A stretch of 64,000 nucleotides of DNA from Chalara sp. BL73 (Eukaryota; Ascomycota; Leotiomycetes; Helotiales). A model generated the notes under the pieces. The model saw nothing but the letters and a program-made list of their open reading frames with translations. It made no database searches and was not told where the DNA came from. Shown here in pieces: positions 36,338 through 47,823 of this stretch (its first letter is position 1; the number at the start of each line of letters is the position of its first letter). A program made the translations under genes and the position numbers. The stretch is taken from contig CAKJVC010000193.1 in assembly GCA_918026815.1 (NCBI GenBank), forward strand, positions 186,001 through 250,000, read 5' to 3'.

Positions 36338-37042
36338 TTCCTTTTGCCTATTTGCAAGAAGACTATCTGATGCCTAACCAACGACGCTGTGTTGTTTTGA
36401 CCTGAGGCTGCCTTGCGCACGAGGCTGAAGGCAGCCTCTAATAAAAGTGGCTTTCAACCCACGCTAACACATGGGGCTCCACCCTTTACCTTTGTGTTTT
36501 CCAGTTTCTCTTTTTTTTTCCCTTCTTCTTTTCTCCTTGTCAACCATCACAACAATTTATCTACCCAAACACCATAACAAATTCATGTTTGTAGAAAGCT
36601 AAGTTGCCTCTCTTCTTTCAAAACCTACTATATTGGATTTTATTCCCCAAGAATCTATACAGCTTCAAACATAAATGCTAGAGCTTGCCGCAGTCACATA
36701 CCTAGAGCGGCAAGTGTGGACAATGAAGCAAGAGCAAAATCGGTTCTCAAAGACCTTCTTCTTCGAAACCTTCCGTAGTGTTCCCATTTACTGCATTCTC
36801 TTAGAGTGTAGCGCTTGGTTCGCTTTGGAGACAACATCCCACTGAGGTCTTCTACACATGAACATATTACAGTTCTAAGATGAAGAAAGCTTACCATTTC
36901 GTTTCAGAACTTTTGGTCCAAAATGAATATATATATTAAACTAATATCAGCTTAAAAAATGTTGTTCTTGTTCATATTTCCGCCTTTGAAATGGTTTTCT
37001 TCATATGGTCAACATCTCAGCTTGAGCTTGGGGCTCAGCAAA
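36338..37042. other. Intergenic with CT-rich promoter-like tract
   Basis: A long pyrimidine tract at about 36503-36540, followed by CA-rich sequence, looks like a plus-strand promoter and leader, yet only a 56-codon frame follows (36675..36845). The rest is upstream of the EF-hand gene and downstream of the DUF1264 gene. Confidence 0.4.
36675..36845 (+). CDS. Possible 56-residue protein (weak)
   Basis: A short plus-strand ATG frame that begins MLELAAVTYLERQVW and ends ALETTSH. It follows a CT-rich tract and CA-rich leader typical of fungal transcription starts by about 130 bp, which is the only support. No known family, signal peptide or Cys pattern. It may instead be part of a non-coding transcript. 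Confidence 0.2.
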   Translation: MLELAAVTYLERQVWTMKQEQNRFSKTFFFETFRSVPIYCILLECSAWFALETTSH

Positions 37043-37905
37043 CTAGTAATTTCCAGCTCTCCCTCTATTCCAACACCCATCAGCATCCTCATGTATCTTC
37101 GTACTTTCGATGCCTGCCCTGGCCTCCTTCTTTCGACCAGTTTCGACGCTATAGCGCTCATCTCTATCCTTGACTTTCTCCCAAGGTACCTACTTCCATC
37201 AGCGTTGTTCATACATATTTTCGTAGAAAACATCTGCCTGAGAATCCTTCGTAAAGCTCATCATTAACTCTGGCTTTCCGAGGGGGAGCGTATCTCCACG
37301 ATCGACCTGCCAGAAATGATAAGTCTTTCCATACAGCCCAATGACCTCTTTCATCTCCTCCGTCTCGGCGATTTCCCAGATGGCATTAGGAACGTTGGGA
37401 TTGGGCATGATGAGCATTCCACTCTTAACCTAATCATCGTGAGCTCTAAATTCTATGTTCAAAAACGCATCAAAGGGACAATACTATACCTCATAGTCAT
37501 GAGAATGCCATAGTTTTCTTTCTTCTACAGCAAGTGTCTCGTACAGCTTTCTGGTAATCATATATTCGACGCCTATCAACCGTGAGGGGTTCGTTGACGC
37601 ATCATATATAAGACATTGTCTCACCTATTTATCTTCCGTCAGCTTGCCATTCAAAACACTCATTCCTTAGGTTGCAGATTATATAAGAAGCATACATCAG
37701 CACTCAAATGAGTACAATAGTGGTTCGCTTCGACAGTCCTATTTAGATCCGAAGCATACACGTGGAAAGCATTTAAGTGAGCGCATATAGCCTTGACAGG
37801 CTCAAAAGACTGTGTTGCAGATGCTCCCGTTTCCAAGATCGAATCCTTAGTAGTTTTTGGTGGGCCAGCAGCACCGTGAGTTTCTTGGTGAGTTTGGTAC
37901 GCCAT
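37043..37905 (-). CDS. DUF1264 / oil-body-associated (OBAP)-like protein
   Basis: Exons 37696..37905, 37490..37624, 37215..37429 and 37043..37148 (introns 71, 60 and 66 nt); 221 residues. The core is the DUF1264 signature: [85 protein letters not shown] and [13 protein letters not shown]. Plant members coat seed oil bodies; the role in fungi is unknown, possibly on lipid droplets. The first three exons are secure. The last rests on splice signals (GTATGA donor, CTATAG acceptor); without it the protein stops at 37199 after [11 protein letters not shown]. Confidence 0.8.
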
Positions 37906-38189
37906 GTCAACATGTGATATTGATTTGTTAAAAGAGAATAAGAAGTCTCAGAGAAAGGTAAAGACGAGATAAGTCTGCAGAGAAGAGGGGAAACAAAATT
38001 TTGACGTCATATGGCACCCTTAGGAGGCGATCAAGATATCCAGATGCAAGTCGGAATGCCATTATTACATTTACATAAACTCTGCCCTCAGCAACCACGG
38101 CTTTCATTTCATAATTTCATTCCCGGCGGCGGTAGTCTGTGATCCTGGTAAATGCCTCTACAGTCCCGCCCAAGAGATGCATTACCTAC

Positions 38190-39392
38190 TCACTTGAAAT
38201 TATTCTTCATTTCGCGCAGCTTTGCCATGACCTGCACTGGATCTGTTTCCCCGGTAGCTTTCTGAATTGTTGGGTCCTGAAGATGTTAAAAATATGAAAT
38301 ATCTTTGAGGTTACAAATTAGATATGCTTACTTCCACTCTCATAAACACGTTATGTAACTTTGAGGTAGATTGTTAGTAAAGAGGCATCCATGTTCAAAG
38401 TGGCAATACCTTTTCATCCGCAATTGTAAATTTTCCCTGGGTCTCCTTGTTCGCCTTTGCAAATGCCTCTAGCTTCTTCAAAGCTTCATTTTGCAGCACT
38501 GAAATGCCAAACTTGACATTTGCTTTGGTGTATTCATGCCCAGGCTAGAGCCATTAGTTAAACACTCAAGTAGCCTGAATATCCAACTTACATAGACAAC
38601 TGTCTCATCAGGAAGAGATGCTAGAGTTTTATTCAAGGCAGTATGCATCTCCTCTGGCTTGCCCTCAAAAAATCTTCCGCATCCTATAGATCCATAATCT
38701 TAGCTACCACTCAAATATTTCGTATACACAATATCCTGATCTTACCTCCATGAAATAGCGTATCTCCGGTGAATACAACTTTTCCTGTGCTATCTTCTAG
38801 AAACCAGCATATGCTATCTTGCGTGTGACATGGCGTATATAAAGGTGTAATCGAGATATCTCCAAATTTGTAGGGTTTGCTGTTAGGCGGTGTTGTTGTT
38901 ACGCCTTCGCAGTCCTTGCCACCAGTTATACCTAGTTTGGTCCCCAACTGTTCTTGCTATAGACGGTGTCAACCTTCGAGCTCGTGTCCTCATTGTCGGT
39001 TTTTATCTTACAAGTTTCTTATTGCCTCCGGCATGGTCCCAGTGACTACATTGCGATTAGCCGGGTTCTCCGCCTTTACCACAAACCTACTGATGTGTAT
39101 TGTAAATTCCATCCAAGATAATCTCCCCGCTGTCAATCTTTTCCTTCAACACAGGTGATACTCTGCTCTCGAATCAGATCTCAGTTTGCCCTCTCTTCGA
39201 AGATATACCCACTCGTCAGGATTCGCGGGGTCGATGATGATAGCTTTCTTCGATTTATCATCCACAACAAGGTAGGCATAATTATCACTGCTGCCCTCCC
39301 CTATAATACAGTTAGTTTTCAAGCTCTCCCATACTACTTTTTAGGATATTTTTAGGATCAGACTAACACATTGGGATCGATTGGATATGCAT
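38190..39392 (-). CDS. GLO2: Glyoxalase II (hydroxyacylglutathione hydrolase)
   Basis: Hydrolyses S-D-lactoylglutathione to D-lactate and glutathione, the last step of methylglyoxal detoxification. Nine exons: 39368..39392, 39213..39300, 39091..39162, 39012..39045, 38746..38956, 38592..38683, 38410..38544, 38332..38358 and 38190..38276; 256 residues, the normal size. The metallo-beta-lactamase metal motif is THHHWDHAGGN, split across two splice junctions; further ligands lie in PLYTPCHTQDS, FTGDTLFHGGCGRFFEG and VYPGHEYT. No mitochondrial presequence precedes MHIQSIPMW, so it is probably cytosolic. Exons of 25, 34 and 27 nt were placed from splice signals that keep both frame and family motifs. 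Confidence 0.93.
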
Positions 39393-39819
39393 GGCGCGAG
39401 ATTGGTGAGGCTGCTGTATGGGGTTTTAGCTATTCTGTTCTAGTAAGAAGCTCCCACGAGGGACTTACGCACACTTGATTTCAATTTCGACTTTAAAATT
39501 AAAGAGATTGGTCTCCTAACTTGTGATGATTTCATTGAGCCTTTCTAAATTCATTAGAAATCGAAGAAAGCATTCAGCAACGGCATCATCAATCCCCAAT
39601 CCCCAATCCCCAATGGCCCCATTGGCCCCACTCTCGAGCCTTTCGGAGTTTAGATATCGTTATCGCCTTGAGCCGCCTTGAAGCTCCCCTTTTATCACCA
39701 TGAACCTATCCTGATCATATATACCTGCCTACGTTAGGACTTTCGTCTTAGAGGATATTCCAGAAGAGGAAATTTCATCCCCGAATTCCAGACTCGAGCT
39801 GAGGCTGTAGGCAGGTAAC
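39393..39819. other. Intergenic with short CCCCAAT tandem repeat
   Basis: Promoter side of GLO2 and of the disrupted membrane-protein gene. Contains the 7-nt repeat listed separately; no coding frame. Confidence 0.5.
39591..39614 (+). repeat. Tandem 7-nt repeat (AATCCCC, 3.4 copies)
   Basis: Three full copies plus AAT, directly followed by the related GGCCCCATTGGCCCC. It lies about 200 bp upstream of both the GLO2 start and the start of the divergent disrupted gene. Confidence 0.9.
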
Positions 39820-41683
39820 ATGGCTGCAAATGTAATATTATGCCTCACATGTTCAGCCTCGACTAAGGATGGAAAACCTAGGGAAGAAGCAACTACAAAC
39901 CTGATCAATGGCTCAGGAAATCCGCGTTGGAGTTACACACTATCCACATCGTGGACTTCACGACCCCCATCTTACTCTTCTTTCGCAGAGTTTACCGACG
40001 ATGCGATTCATATTTTAACTCTGAAAAAGGCGTTAGTGATACTGGTGTTACTCTAAAAGCTCTCCTTCCGCTTCCTGACGCAGTTAATCGAACTGCGGTG
40101 AAGCATTATATCGGACCAGCCACAGTGGTAGATACGAGAGTAGTCTGCATTCGGCCTCAAATCAGCTTTTTTGAAATTGAAGACTCACGATACTCATAGC
40201 ACAATTTCTCAGAATAGCCAGGAGAGCGAAAACTCAATGGCTACGATATTTCAGGCATATTGTTGACCCTCGTCCACATAGCTCAAATATATAACATATC
40301 AGTGAAAAGCTCTTTTACATTCCGCGCAATGTTTCACGGGCTAGACTTAGATGCTACTTTCTTCCCTCGGACTGCTTGGTAACGATGACTTACTGCCCGA
40401 TTCCGATGTGGCATGATCCGGAACTCCTGAGCGAGTTTGGTCTGTCAAAGCATCAACTCAATGGCCACTATGGACATGTGATCCTTGCTTGGGAGACCTC
40501 TGGTCCATGGAAGATGTTTAGAAAACCCGATCTTGCAAACCAAAAGCCAACACAGAAATTGGACCCATAACGAATAGCAACCTTTGCTTTGGGAATGAAG
40601 TGGTATGTAAAACACCCCCACGGATGAATGGCTATTATTATCCAAGTAGTAGATTTAAGTTACATGATTTCTTTTGGTTGCGTTGGGATAGATTGTTACC
40701 TCTCCTGCGTCAAAGCCTAGCTTTGTAATTGCTTCTACTATAGATTGATGATATAGGCCCACTACTTAATGTCAGTTTATGTTATAATGCGCTGAGCTCC
40801 CAGCATCTAAACACAGCTTCAAGAGCAAATCCGCGGCAAGAACCGTCTCTGAAGCCTATCAATGCCAATTACTCATCATATGAGACTCAAAAACAGCACG
40901 GTCACCTAAATTCGACCTTTGACGAGCGGGGGATCCTTCCATATAGCGGAATCCAGGATATTATTGCTATGGCTGCGAGACTGGACCTCGATTTTGCCCA
41001 AGCTGGCTGTGACCTCGAGCGTAATATGAGCCTTAATTCTATGTGAGCTGCATCATACTGATCAGATGACTATCAAACCTATGCTCAGACCGGTTTTGTC
41101 TTAATCATGCAGGAATTAGCATCAAGTGGCAGAAGCATTGCATTCAAACTACAGTCCATAATCACGATTTTAGCGAGTATGGCTTATTGCAGCACTCTCC
41201 CTATGTTCGACGAGCTCAACAAAGTTCAGCTGACCAATTTCGTGGAAGGCCAAATCCCTGGTGGGGTCCGATGTTCATCGTCAGAATCCTGCTAGCTGGA
41301 CAAGAAGTTTTATCATGGTGCTGACACTCACAACTATACGTCTGCTCCTCACGGTCATTATAGTTGCTCTATTCTCCTGCCGTAAGCTATTTTGGAACAT
41401 AATTCTCATCCTTGTGGTCATTGCCTAACGTCCTGCAAAGACCGAAATATCGAAAATCAATAATGCCTGGCAAACGGTCGCTCAGATCCCTGTTGAAAAC
41501 ACGGAGAAATACCTTGATCATGCCGTGCTGGCGACAGATGCAGAAGTTAGACGATGGATCAAAGCAGATGGGGTTGATACGCAGCTTGTTGGCATTGTCT
41601 TGAGTGAGGGTGGGACGAGGACAAGGCTTATTGGAATGCAGAATGGCAATAGCGCTGGTATGATCGAGAATCAATACAGGTGA
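39820..41683 (+). pseudogene. Disrupted gene for a large fungal membrane protein
   Basis: Pieces of one unnamed Pezizomycotina membrane-protein family occur in order on the plus strand but in different frames. They are GVTLKALLPLPD with YIGPATVVDTRVVCIRP (to about 40165); RQEPSLKPINANYSSYETQ and ERGILPYSGIQDIIAMAARL (about 40820-41000); SGRSIAFKLQSIITILASMAY (41107..); a membrane segment FIMVLTLTTIRLLLTVIIVAL (about 41310-41370); and NAWQTVAQIP to the stop at 41683. Some changes of frame may be introns, but those near 40005 (FAEFTDD to NSEKGVSD) and at the GGGG of 41263-41266 have no usable splice sites, and stops interrupt 40200-40600. I therefore read it as a decayed or mis-sequenced copy. 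Function of the family is unknown. Confidence 0.55.
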
Positions 41684-42289
41684 TTCCTACTCCTGAATCT
41701 CGATCGAGGAATTAATTCAATATCCTGCCTTACTAGAGGCTGAATAGCCACCGCCTTTATGAAGTTTATTGAATGAGTACTCTTTCGTGTGTCACCTTGT
41801 TTATCTGCATTCTTCTCTGGCATGATTTACATAATTTTAAGCTCTAAATGAAGCCCTTTCTCGCATTGCATAATCAGCAAGGTTAGCCGCTTTAGTCTTC
41901 TGTTCACTAGGCTTCCGTGCGGCAAGAGGAGTGTGAAACGCCTAGCTCAGGATGCTTTCCTAAATAAAAGTTATCAATATACGAAAGGAATGAGTACTTC
42001 AAAACAAATCAGCAGTCAATAATATCACTAAGCAAACTTGTCAACTCAGGTATCTAAAAACATCGCATGGTAGGACTATCGTGGCTATTAAGAGTCAAGG
42101 CCGAGTACCTCTGGATTAGCAAAGGCTCATCAGAACGAGCCCCTGAGGACATCATGGAATTCGTCACTAAATTGATGTTGGCAGCAAGATACGCCGATCC
42201 TGCACCTAGAAAAAGAAAAACGCTGTACTTCCCCGAGCGCAAGACAATATCCTGAGTGCCTTGAATATTCTCCGGAGATCTTGGAGTAT
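41684..42289. other. Intergenic, no gene seen
   Basis: Tail-to-tail gap between the disrupted gene and the secreted-protein gene. A 62-codon plus frame at 42067 is without support. Confidence 0.4.
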
Positions 42290-42897
42290 CTAACACCTGT
42301 CATAGTGAACAACAATGTTCCAGTGCTCTGTATCGAACTCCTGACTCTTGACAAGAAACTTACCCGAGAAGGATGCCCGCTTGCCGCAAGTTGCCACAAT
42401 ATCGGCGGCGTACTCCGCAACGGTATTGCAGTTTATCGAAATGGGTTCAAAGACCTGGAGAGACAAATGTTAGATCACAATGTCACAACTCTCTGCGTCA
42501 GAGAAGGAGCACCTACATCGTTGCAGATTTGAACAGCAGAGTTCCAAGAGCAGCTTTGGCGAACGCAAGCGTGAGGACCGGCGTTGCAGAACTTGCCATC
42601 TTTTGCACGCTTTTGAAGATAAGGGGTGCCTTCGTTGATAATGATCCATTTGTCGGCCGAGAGGCCTTCGGCGTTGCAAATTGGTGACGGTGCCTGTAGA
42701 TTCGTCAGCTTGGGATCATAGAGAGAAGGGAGAGGCACTTCACTTTCCAGTGCTTGATCAACTCAATGCGAGGTTCTAGGGCAGGATCTTCGATTATGGG
42801 AGCAGGAGCCACAGCCTTGTTCAAGAGAGACTATTCGGATGATATAAGTCCTACAGGCATCGCAAGCACAGAACATGGCAGGAGGAGACAGTAGCAT
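42290..42897 (-). CDS. Small secreted Cys-containing protein, signal peptide frame-broken
   Basis: Three well-supported exons: 42744..42815, 42517..42693 and 42290..42454, with introns of 50 and 62 nt that have good donors, CTGAC/CTAAC branch sites and CTACAG/CTCCAG acceptors. They encode AVAPAPIIEDPALEPR, then CNAEGLSADKW, ACVRQSCSWNSAVQICND, INCNTVAEYAADIVATC and finally QEFDTEHWNIVVHYDRC before the stop. Regular Cys spacing and a terminal Cys resemble small secreted proteins of plant-associated ascomycetes. Upstream, LLLPCSVLAMP looks like the end of a signal peptide (exon 42855..42897), but its ATG (42897) is one base out of frame. The gene is thus either slightly broken, mis-sequenced, or started elsewhere. 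Function unknown. Confidence 0.55.
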
Positions 42898-43675
42898 CCT
42901 TCTTGCTCAAACCCGATTAAACGGTGCCGGGTCAATCGACTTCAAAAAAGATCTGGATTTCCTTCATAAGATTCAACAACCCGGAAAATACGAGCGCAAA
43001 CGTCTTCAATAGATCCAACCTTCCACTGCGTAACGTAGGGGAGGCTTCGCAGACTGTTCACGATGGAACGACAATGCAAGCCTCCATTTTAAAGAGACTC
43101 AGTTTTACTTAATGCTGAGAACCCAGTCAATCACGTGGAATTGGAGTCTTACATAATTCCCTATGCATGGTAGCCAGGCAGAGTTAGTTTTCTCGCTAAG
43201 GAAAAGGAGTAAGTGCCAAGACAAACATACCATTGTGACACCATTATGCTGCAGCCTGGCGTTGCTGCTGCTCGTATCGATTTTAGCTGTTAGCCTTAAA
43301 ACCTCAGGCTCTGAGGATAATCTACGCCTCAGCTGTTTGATCATTTTCAGTAATTAATATAGGTTAACTCCAAGTTGAATCAGCAAAAGTTACAAACCTC
43401 GTTGAAGGAGGGAATAATTCACGATTTCATAACCATTGACGAAATCTAGCCATAGCAACACTTGAAATGTTCTCTTTTGAGATGGCACGTATGATTCGTG
43501 TTTGTATATGATGAGGTATGTTCTTTCTGCTATGTACACAAGGACGATCCACAGCATTGAGTGAAAAATAACTATGACAAAATGTTCTCCTTTTTGATTG
43601 AAGCATTAACGAAAGATGTTCTTCGGAGCATCAAATGCTAATTAAGAATCCAAAAATATACTCTCGATACAATAT
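42898..43675. other. Intergenic, no gene seen
   Basis: Lies upstream of the secreted-protein gene and downstream of the RNase gene, both on the minus strand. Only short frames (60-80 codons) without features. Confidence 0.4.
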
Positions 43676-45606
43676 CTACACGCTTTGCCATTGAAAGGCG
43701 ACGCTCACACTATTGGAAGTTGTGTATACAGTCTTAGATCCCAAATTAGTACATATCAGAAGCCAGTACTGAAAGTGAAATTGTAAGAGCATAGAGTCAT
43801 TTGGCATGCGATATAGCTCTTGAAACTCTGGTCATATTAAGGGAGATAGTTGAAAGCAATCTTGAACTTACCTGCTGGGTGGTGCCACTTGGGATGGCCG
43901 CAGCATAGAACGTCGTTGCACCATTGTATGCCAATTTCCCACCTGAAGCCTGTTCACCAATTTAATAAGTCCAAGTTACATAAAACCGCACGGTGGAGCC
44001 AAACTCACAGTGAAAACGGTAGCTGTCAGTCCTGAGGCGCATGAAAATGTTCCGCTAGATATCGCACAGTTACCCTTGGAGGATTTCAAAGTGAAGCCGG
44101 ACCCTGAATGTTCGCAGTTAGTTATTATAAATGTATTCAAAGGTTGTAAATTACCAGATGCCGTAGCAGTGTAGGTTGCACAAGTGCCAGTGCTATACCA
44201 CGTTCCGGCGGATATCAAACAGCCGGTCTGGGTGGTACCGACGTAGCCATTCAAGTATCCCGATCCCGAGAAACCTGTGCCACTCGTAGGTGTGGAAGCT
44301 GTGAGTTATATGATTAGTGACTGCCCTTAAAAGTTCTGAACCATGAGAGATGAGGCAAAGGCGTACTTGGTGCCGTAGTCGTGGGGCTAGCAGAACCTGA
44401 CTTGGGAAGGTATTTGATTCCACTACTTGCGCATGTAGATGATGTTCCACTTGGGTTGACTGGTATAAAAGTACCACTCTGCACAGAACCTTTGACATTG
44501 TAAGAATACCATATCTCGTTCAAAGCTCCAGAAGAACATCCAATAGTCACTGAATAGCCAAAACCCTTTTTGAGCGCTGCTTGGATTGCTGCTGAAGTGT
44601 ATGTTGCTGTGCTGGAAGGTGTAATGCCTGCAGCAGCCAGCCACTATGAGGCATCAGTTATGCCGCTCTGAAGGGCAATCTAAAATCAATAAATAAAATT
44701 CTTACTGCATAGCTGTCCAAAGTCTTAAAGAGGTCCACAGCTGTTTGAAAGTAATCAACCACTTCTTGTTTCGATGTGTAGCTTGTGTCTGAGAGGCATC
44801 AGCTCTTAACGAGAGGTTCAGGAAATAAATCAACTACATACAGCAGCTTGTTTTCAGAGTGCTGATGCAAGTTCCGTGCTTCTCCCACTCATGCTCCCAG
44901 AATGAGTCGTTGTCTCCATTCTCATCCAACCAGTAGGTATTCATATATGATAGCAACTCTGTCTCTCCAAACGAACTGAGAATGCTGTTGATGCTACCGT
45001 AGTTCCGGCTAGAGTCACAATTTGCATCATATGTTCCGTCACAGTGATCTGGCCTAGATGAGAAATCCATAGTCAATCGAGAGTTTAGTAGGTATACTAT
45101 AGAAATGATACTAAATTTCCACTTTCCGCAAGATACATGCACCCAAATCAGAAAAACAAAGCTGTTGCAGATCATATGTAAAAGAGAAAAATATGTCGTC
45201 CAAAATTGAGTTACTCACCAGAGGCCATGCAATGTCCAATGATTGGTTGGACCTAAAGTGTGTCAATAATCTGCAAATGAAGTCTAAAAAAGCCCGTGAA
45301 ATACCAGTCGATGGATTGGTGTCCCAGAATCTACACCACAGGTCAGCCAGGCGTTCTCTTACTCCAGGAATTTGCGCTGGACAGGGAGCACAAGTTTTAT
45401 ATGTAGATTATGGCATGGTCTCTTGACACGAGCAAGGACGAGACTTACTGCGTCAAGAGCATTTGTCCTCCTGGAGCATTGAAGCAGCAAAGATCAGAAA
45501 CGGCTGTATTGTTTTGACAGCTTGTCTGAGGGCTTGAGCATGTTTTGGGGGTGCCAGCTGCTACAGCTGCAATGCCATATAGAGAGCGCGAAACAAATGC
45601 AGCCAT
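43676..45606 (-). CDS. Secreted ribonuclease T2 with C-terminal extension
   Basis: Acid endoribonuclease of the RNase T2 (Rny1) family. Ten exons: 45449..45606, 45305..45330, 45219..45252, 44842..45053, 44706..44788, 44367..44643, 44155..44298, 44009..44103, 43872..43949 and 43676..43768; 399 residues. An N-terminal signal peptide is likely ([11 protein letters not shown]). Catalytic segment CAS I is [10 protein letters not shown] at 66-75 and CAS II is [12 protein letters not shown] at 124-135, with the active-site His residues and Glu present. Conserved cysteines flank both. A Ser/Thr/Pro linker at about 270-290 leads to a beta-rich C-terminal domain ([28 protein letters not shown], ending VAFQWQSV) also found in yeast Rny1-like enzymes. 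Small exons were placed from splice signals and keep the family motifs. Confidence 0.92.
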
Positions 45607-46560
45607 GATGAAAGAAGCGCAAATTGGAGTGCCTAGCTATTCGACAACCTTCACAAATCTACTGACACAAGGCATCTTCTTGTATTTGTGTGGCTCCCAA
45701 AATGAACCAAGATAAGCAATAATGTAGCCCTCATCAGTGGCATGGTTAGCGGAAAACTTCACTTAGAATAGAAGGCGAGCAACAAGCGATGCAACCACAG
45801 TACTTGCAGCGCAAACCGCACTCCCATAGGCTCCCAAAGATCCCCAAGTGGCCCTTCATGTGGGAATACGCCTATGCTCTCCCCAGAACTAGCAAAAAAG
45901 CTTAGCCTGTAGGAGCAGCAAAGCTCGCGCGTGATTGATCCCTTGGAGCAGATCCATCAAGGGGATCCTACACTTCCCTATCTGATTCGATGTCTTGCAT
46001 ATGATTATGCAGATCAATCATGTCTCGTCCCTTGTTTTCGCTTGTTCTGGAAGGTTGATGCTTCCACCTGCTACTCTGGTGCTAACGGGCCACGAATACC
46101 TGATGCCCAATCAATCATTGATTGTAGTGCTCTCTAGAAGGGAACACAAACGTAGTCGCAACTCGGCGCGTTCCTTGAGACGTGTGCTATGAACACCGGG
46201 AAACGAGGCGAGAGTAACAGAAGCACAAGCGATCTGATATGCCAGCTTAAATGGAAATACGGCCCTGGTTTATATTGTAAAATCTGTACGAAAGAGTATC
46301 ATGGGGAATGGTGCCAAGAGGGTACCTCACAACCCTAACCCTCAAGGCTCAGGGCCACCTTGTGGTCCAAACGCGTACATAACCCTGGTGCCCAGCCTGT
46401 GACGTACACTTGGCACACCAAGGCAAAGCTTGAATCCATGGGTATGGATTCAAGCTATCGAAGTACTTCTGTATCGCGAGGGCACAGGTTATTTACTACA
46501 TAGAGCTTTTTCAAAGATACGCCTTTGACATCTATCTTGACGGGAGAGCCGATTCACAAG
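45607..46560. other. Divergent intergenic region with a perfect hairpin
   Basis: Head-to-head spacing of about 950 bp between RNase T2 (-) and the aldolase (+). The part 46300-46460 is rich in inverted sequences; the best is listed separately. Short open frames at 45931 and 45995 are not supported. Confidence 0.5.
46427..46456. repeat. Perfect 13-bp inverted repeat, 4-nt loop
   Basis: Left arm 46427-46439 and right arm 46444-46456 are exact reverse complements, separated by GGGT. It lies about 105 bp upstream of the aldolase start. It could be a cruciform, a dimeric regulator site, or a hairpin in a leader RNA. Confidence 0.9.
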
Positions 46561-47823
46561 ATGCAGGCCTCGTCGGTAAGCTCTCCGATGAGCCAAGGAG
46601 GCCAAGTCTCATATCGTCATCTTCCTCAATTTAAGTCTCGAGAATCAGAATACTGACGCCTCCAGCTGAACGACCTTATCGTCGCCAACCACATCCTTCA
46701 TTATCACAATGTAGTCGACGCATATGGCCACATCTCCCTTCGGCATCCAGACAATCCTGACATCTTCATCATGCCCGCATCCAAAGCACCAGCTCTTGTA
46801 TCATCGCCTTCAGATTTTGTACAGTATCGCATTTCAGATGCGGATCCTGTTGATCCTGCAGCAAAGGAGGGTTACCAGGAGCGATTCATTCATTCTGAAA
46901 TATATAAGGCGTTTCCACACATCAACAGCGTCGTTCATAGTCACTCAGAGGCAGTGTTGCCTTATACTATGAATGGAGTTCCAATGCAACCTGCTTTTCA
47001 TATTACTGGGTTCTTGGGTATGTCTGATTTCTCACTGTCTCAATGTCTCAATTTCGCATTGTGTTAGATAAATTCTTATGGTCTTTGTAAGAAACAATAA
47101 GTGTTGCTTTACTGGAGTCCTTTCTGAGGTACATGACGCAATTTCAGGGAGAAGAAATCCCCAGATCTCTGTTAAACGGCCAAAAGGGCATTGGCCGAAT
47201 GGGCTGGAGGGTTTTATGTTCGAACAAGAAAACCTTTTCAAGAATAGAGCCGTCCAATAGGAAACCGTCTCGAAACACAAGAGGTCACAAAATTTACCAT
47301 GTTCAAGCAATAGAACTGAAGACATTCATCAGGCACCCAGGTCCCGATCCACGATGTCGTTCCTCTTTATAAAAAGACAGACACCCAAGACCTTCTGATT
47401 AACAGTTCAGCATACGGCGCATCCCTAGTATCTACGTTTCTTGCTTCCCCTTCTTCAAACTCTATTCACACCAAAACTTCTGGACCACATCATAGCGTGG
47501 TCCTCATGGCGAACCACGGCTTCACTGCTACTGGAGCCAGCATACAGCAAGCCGTCTTTCGCGCAGTTTATACGCATCAAAACGCGAAAGTGCAGTCTGA
47601 AGCTTTGAAGATTAGGGCAGCGCATCTAGCAACCAGCGGTGGTCCGTCAATTCGCGGTGGGAAGCTGAGGTACTTGAGCGCTGAGCAAGCGGCTGGCGGT
47701 GAGGCATTGGGGGAGAGAACGTTAGAGAGGCCGTGGGAGCTTTGGGTGAGGGAGGTGGAGGCTGCACCGTTATATATGAATAAGCTGAAGGGACTCGATC
47801 TGACTCACCAGATTGCAATTTAG
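46561..47823 (+). CDS. Class II aldolase/adducin-family protein
   Basis: Zinc-dependent aldolase fold (fuculose-phosphate aldolase type). Exons 46561..46575, 46666..47017 and 47333..47823 (introns 90 and 315 nt); 285 residues. The N-terminal segment ANHILHYHNVVDAYGHISLR is the family start; metal ligands appear in VVHSHSEAVLP and in VVLMANHGF; the end AVYTHQNAKVQSEA is typical. Fungal relatives act on small hydroxy-acids or sugars and are often next to catabolic genes; the substrate here is unknown. The second intron is unusually long, and is accepted because GFLG joins directly to TQVPIHDVVPLY. The first exon encodes only five residues (MQASS) and could be replaced by another start. Same direction as the dehydrogenase 263 bp downstream. 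Confidence 0.85.

Noticed and set aside
43105..43344. 79-codon minus-strand frame upstream of the secreted-protein gene
   Set aside because: No signal peptide and no splice path linking it in frame to the secreted-protein exons.
46330..46345. Telomere-like CCCTAA units
   Set aside because: Only about two imperfect units, with coding genes on both sides; not a telomere or interstitial telomeric repeat.
47018..47332. Open frames inside the long aldolase intron
   Set aside because: They overlap on both strands, have no motif, and the flanking exons join cleanly without them.
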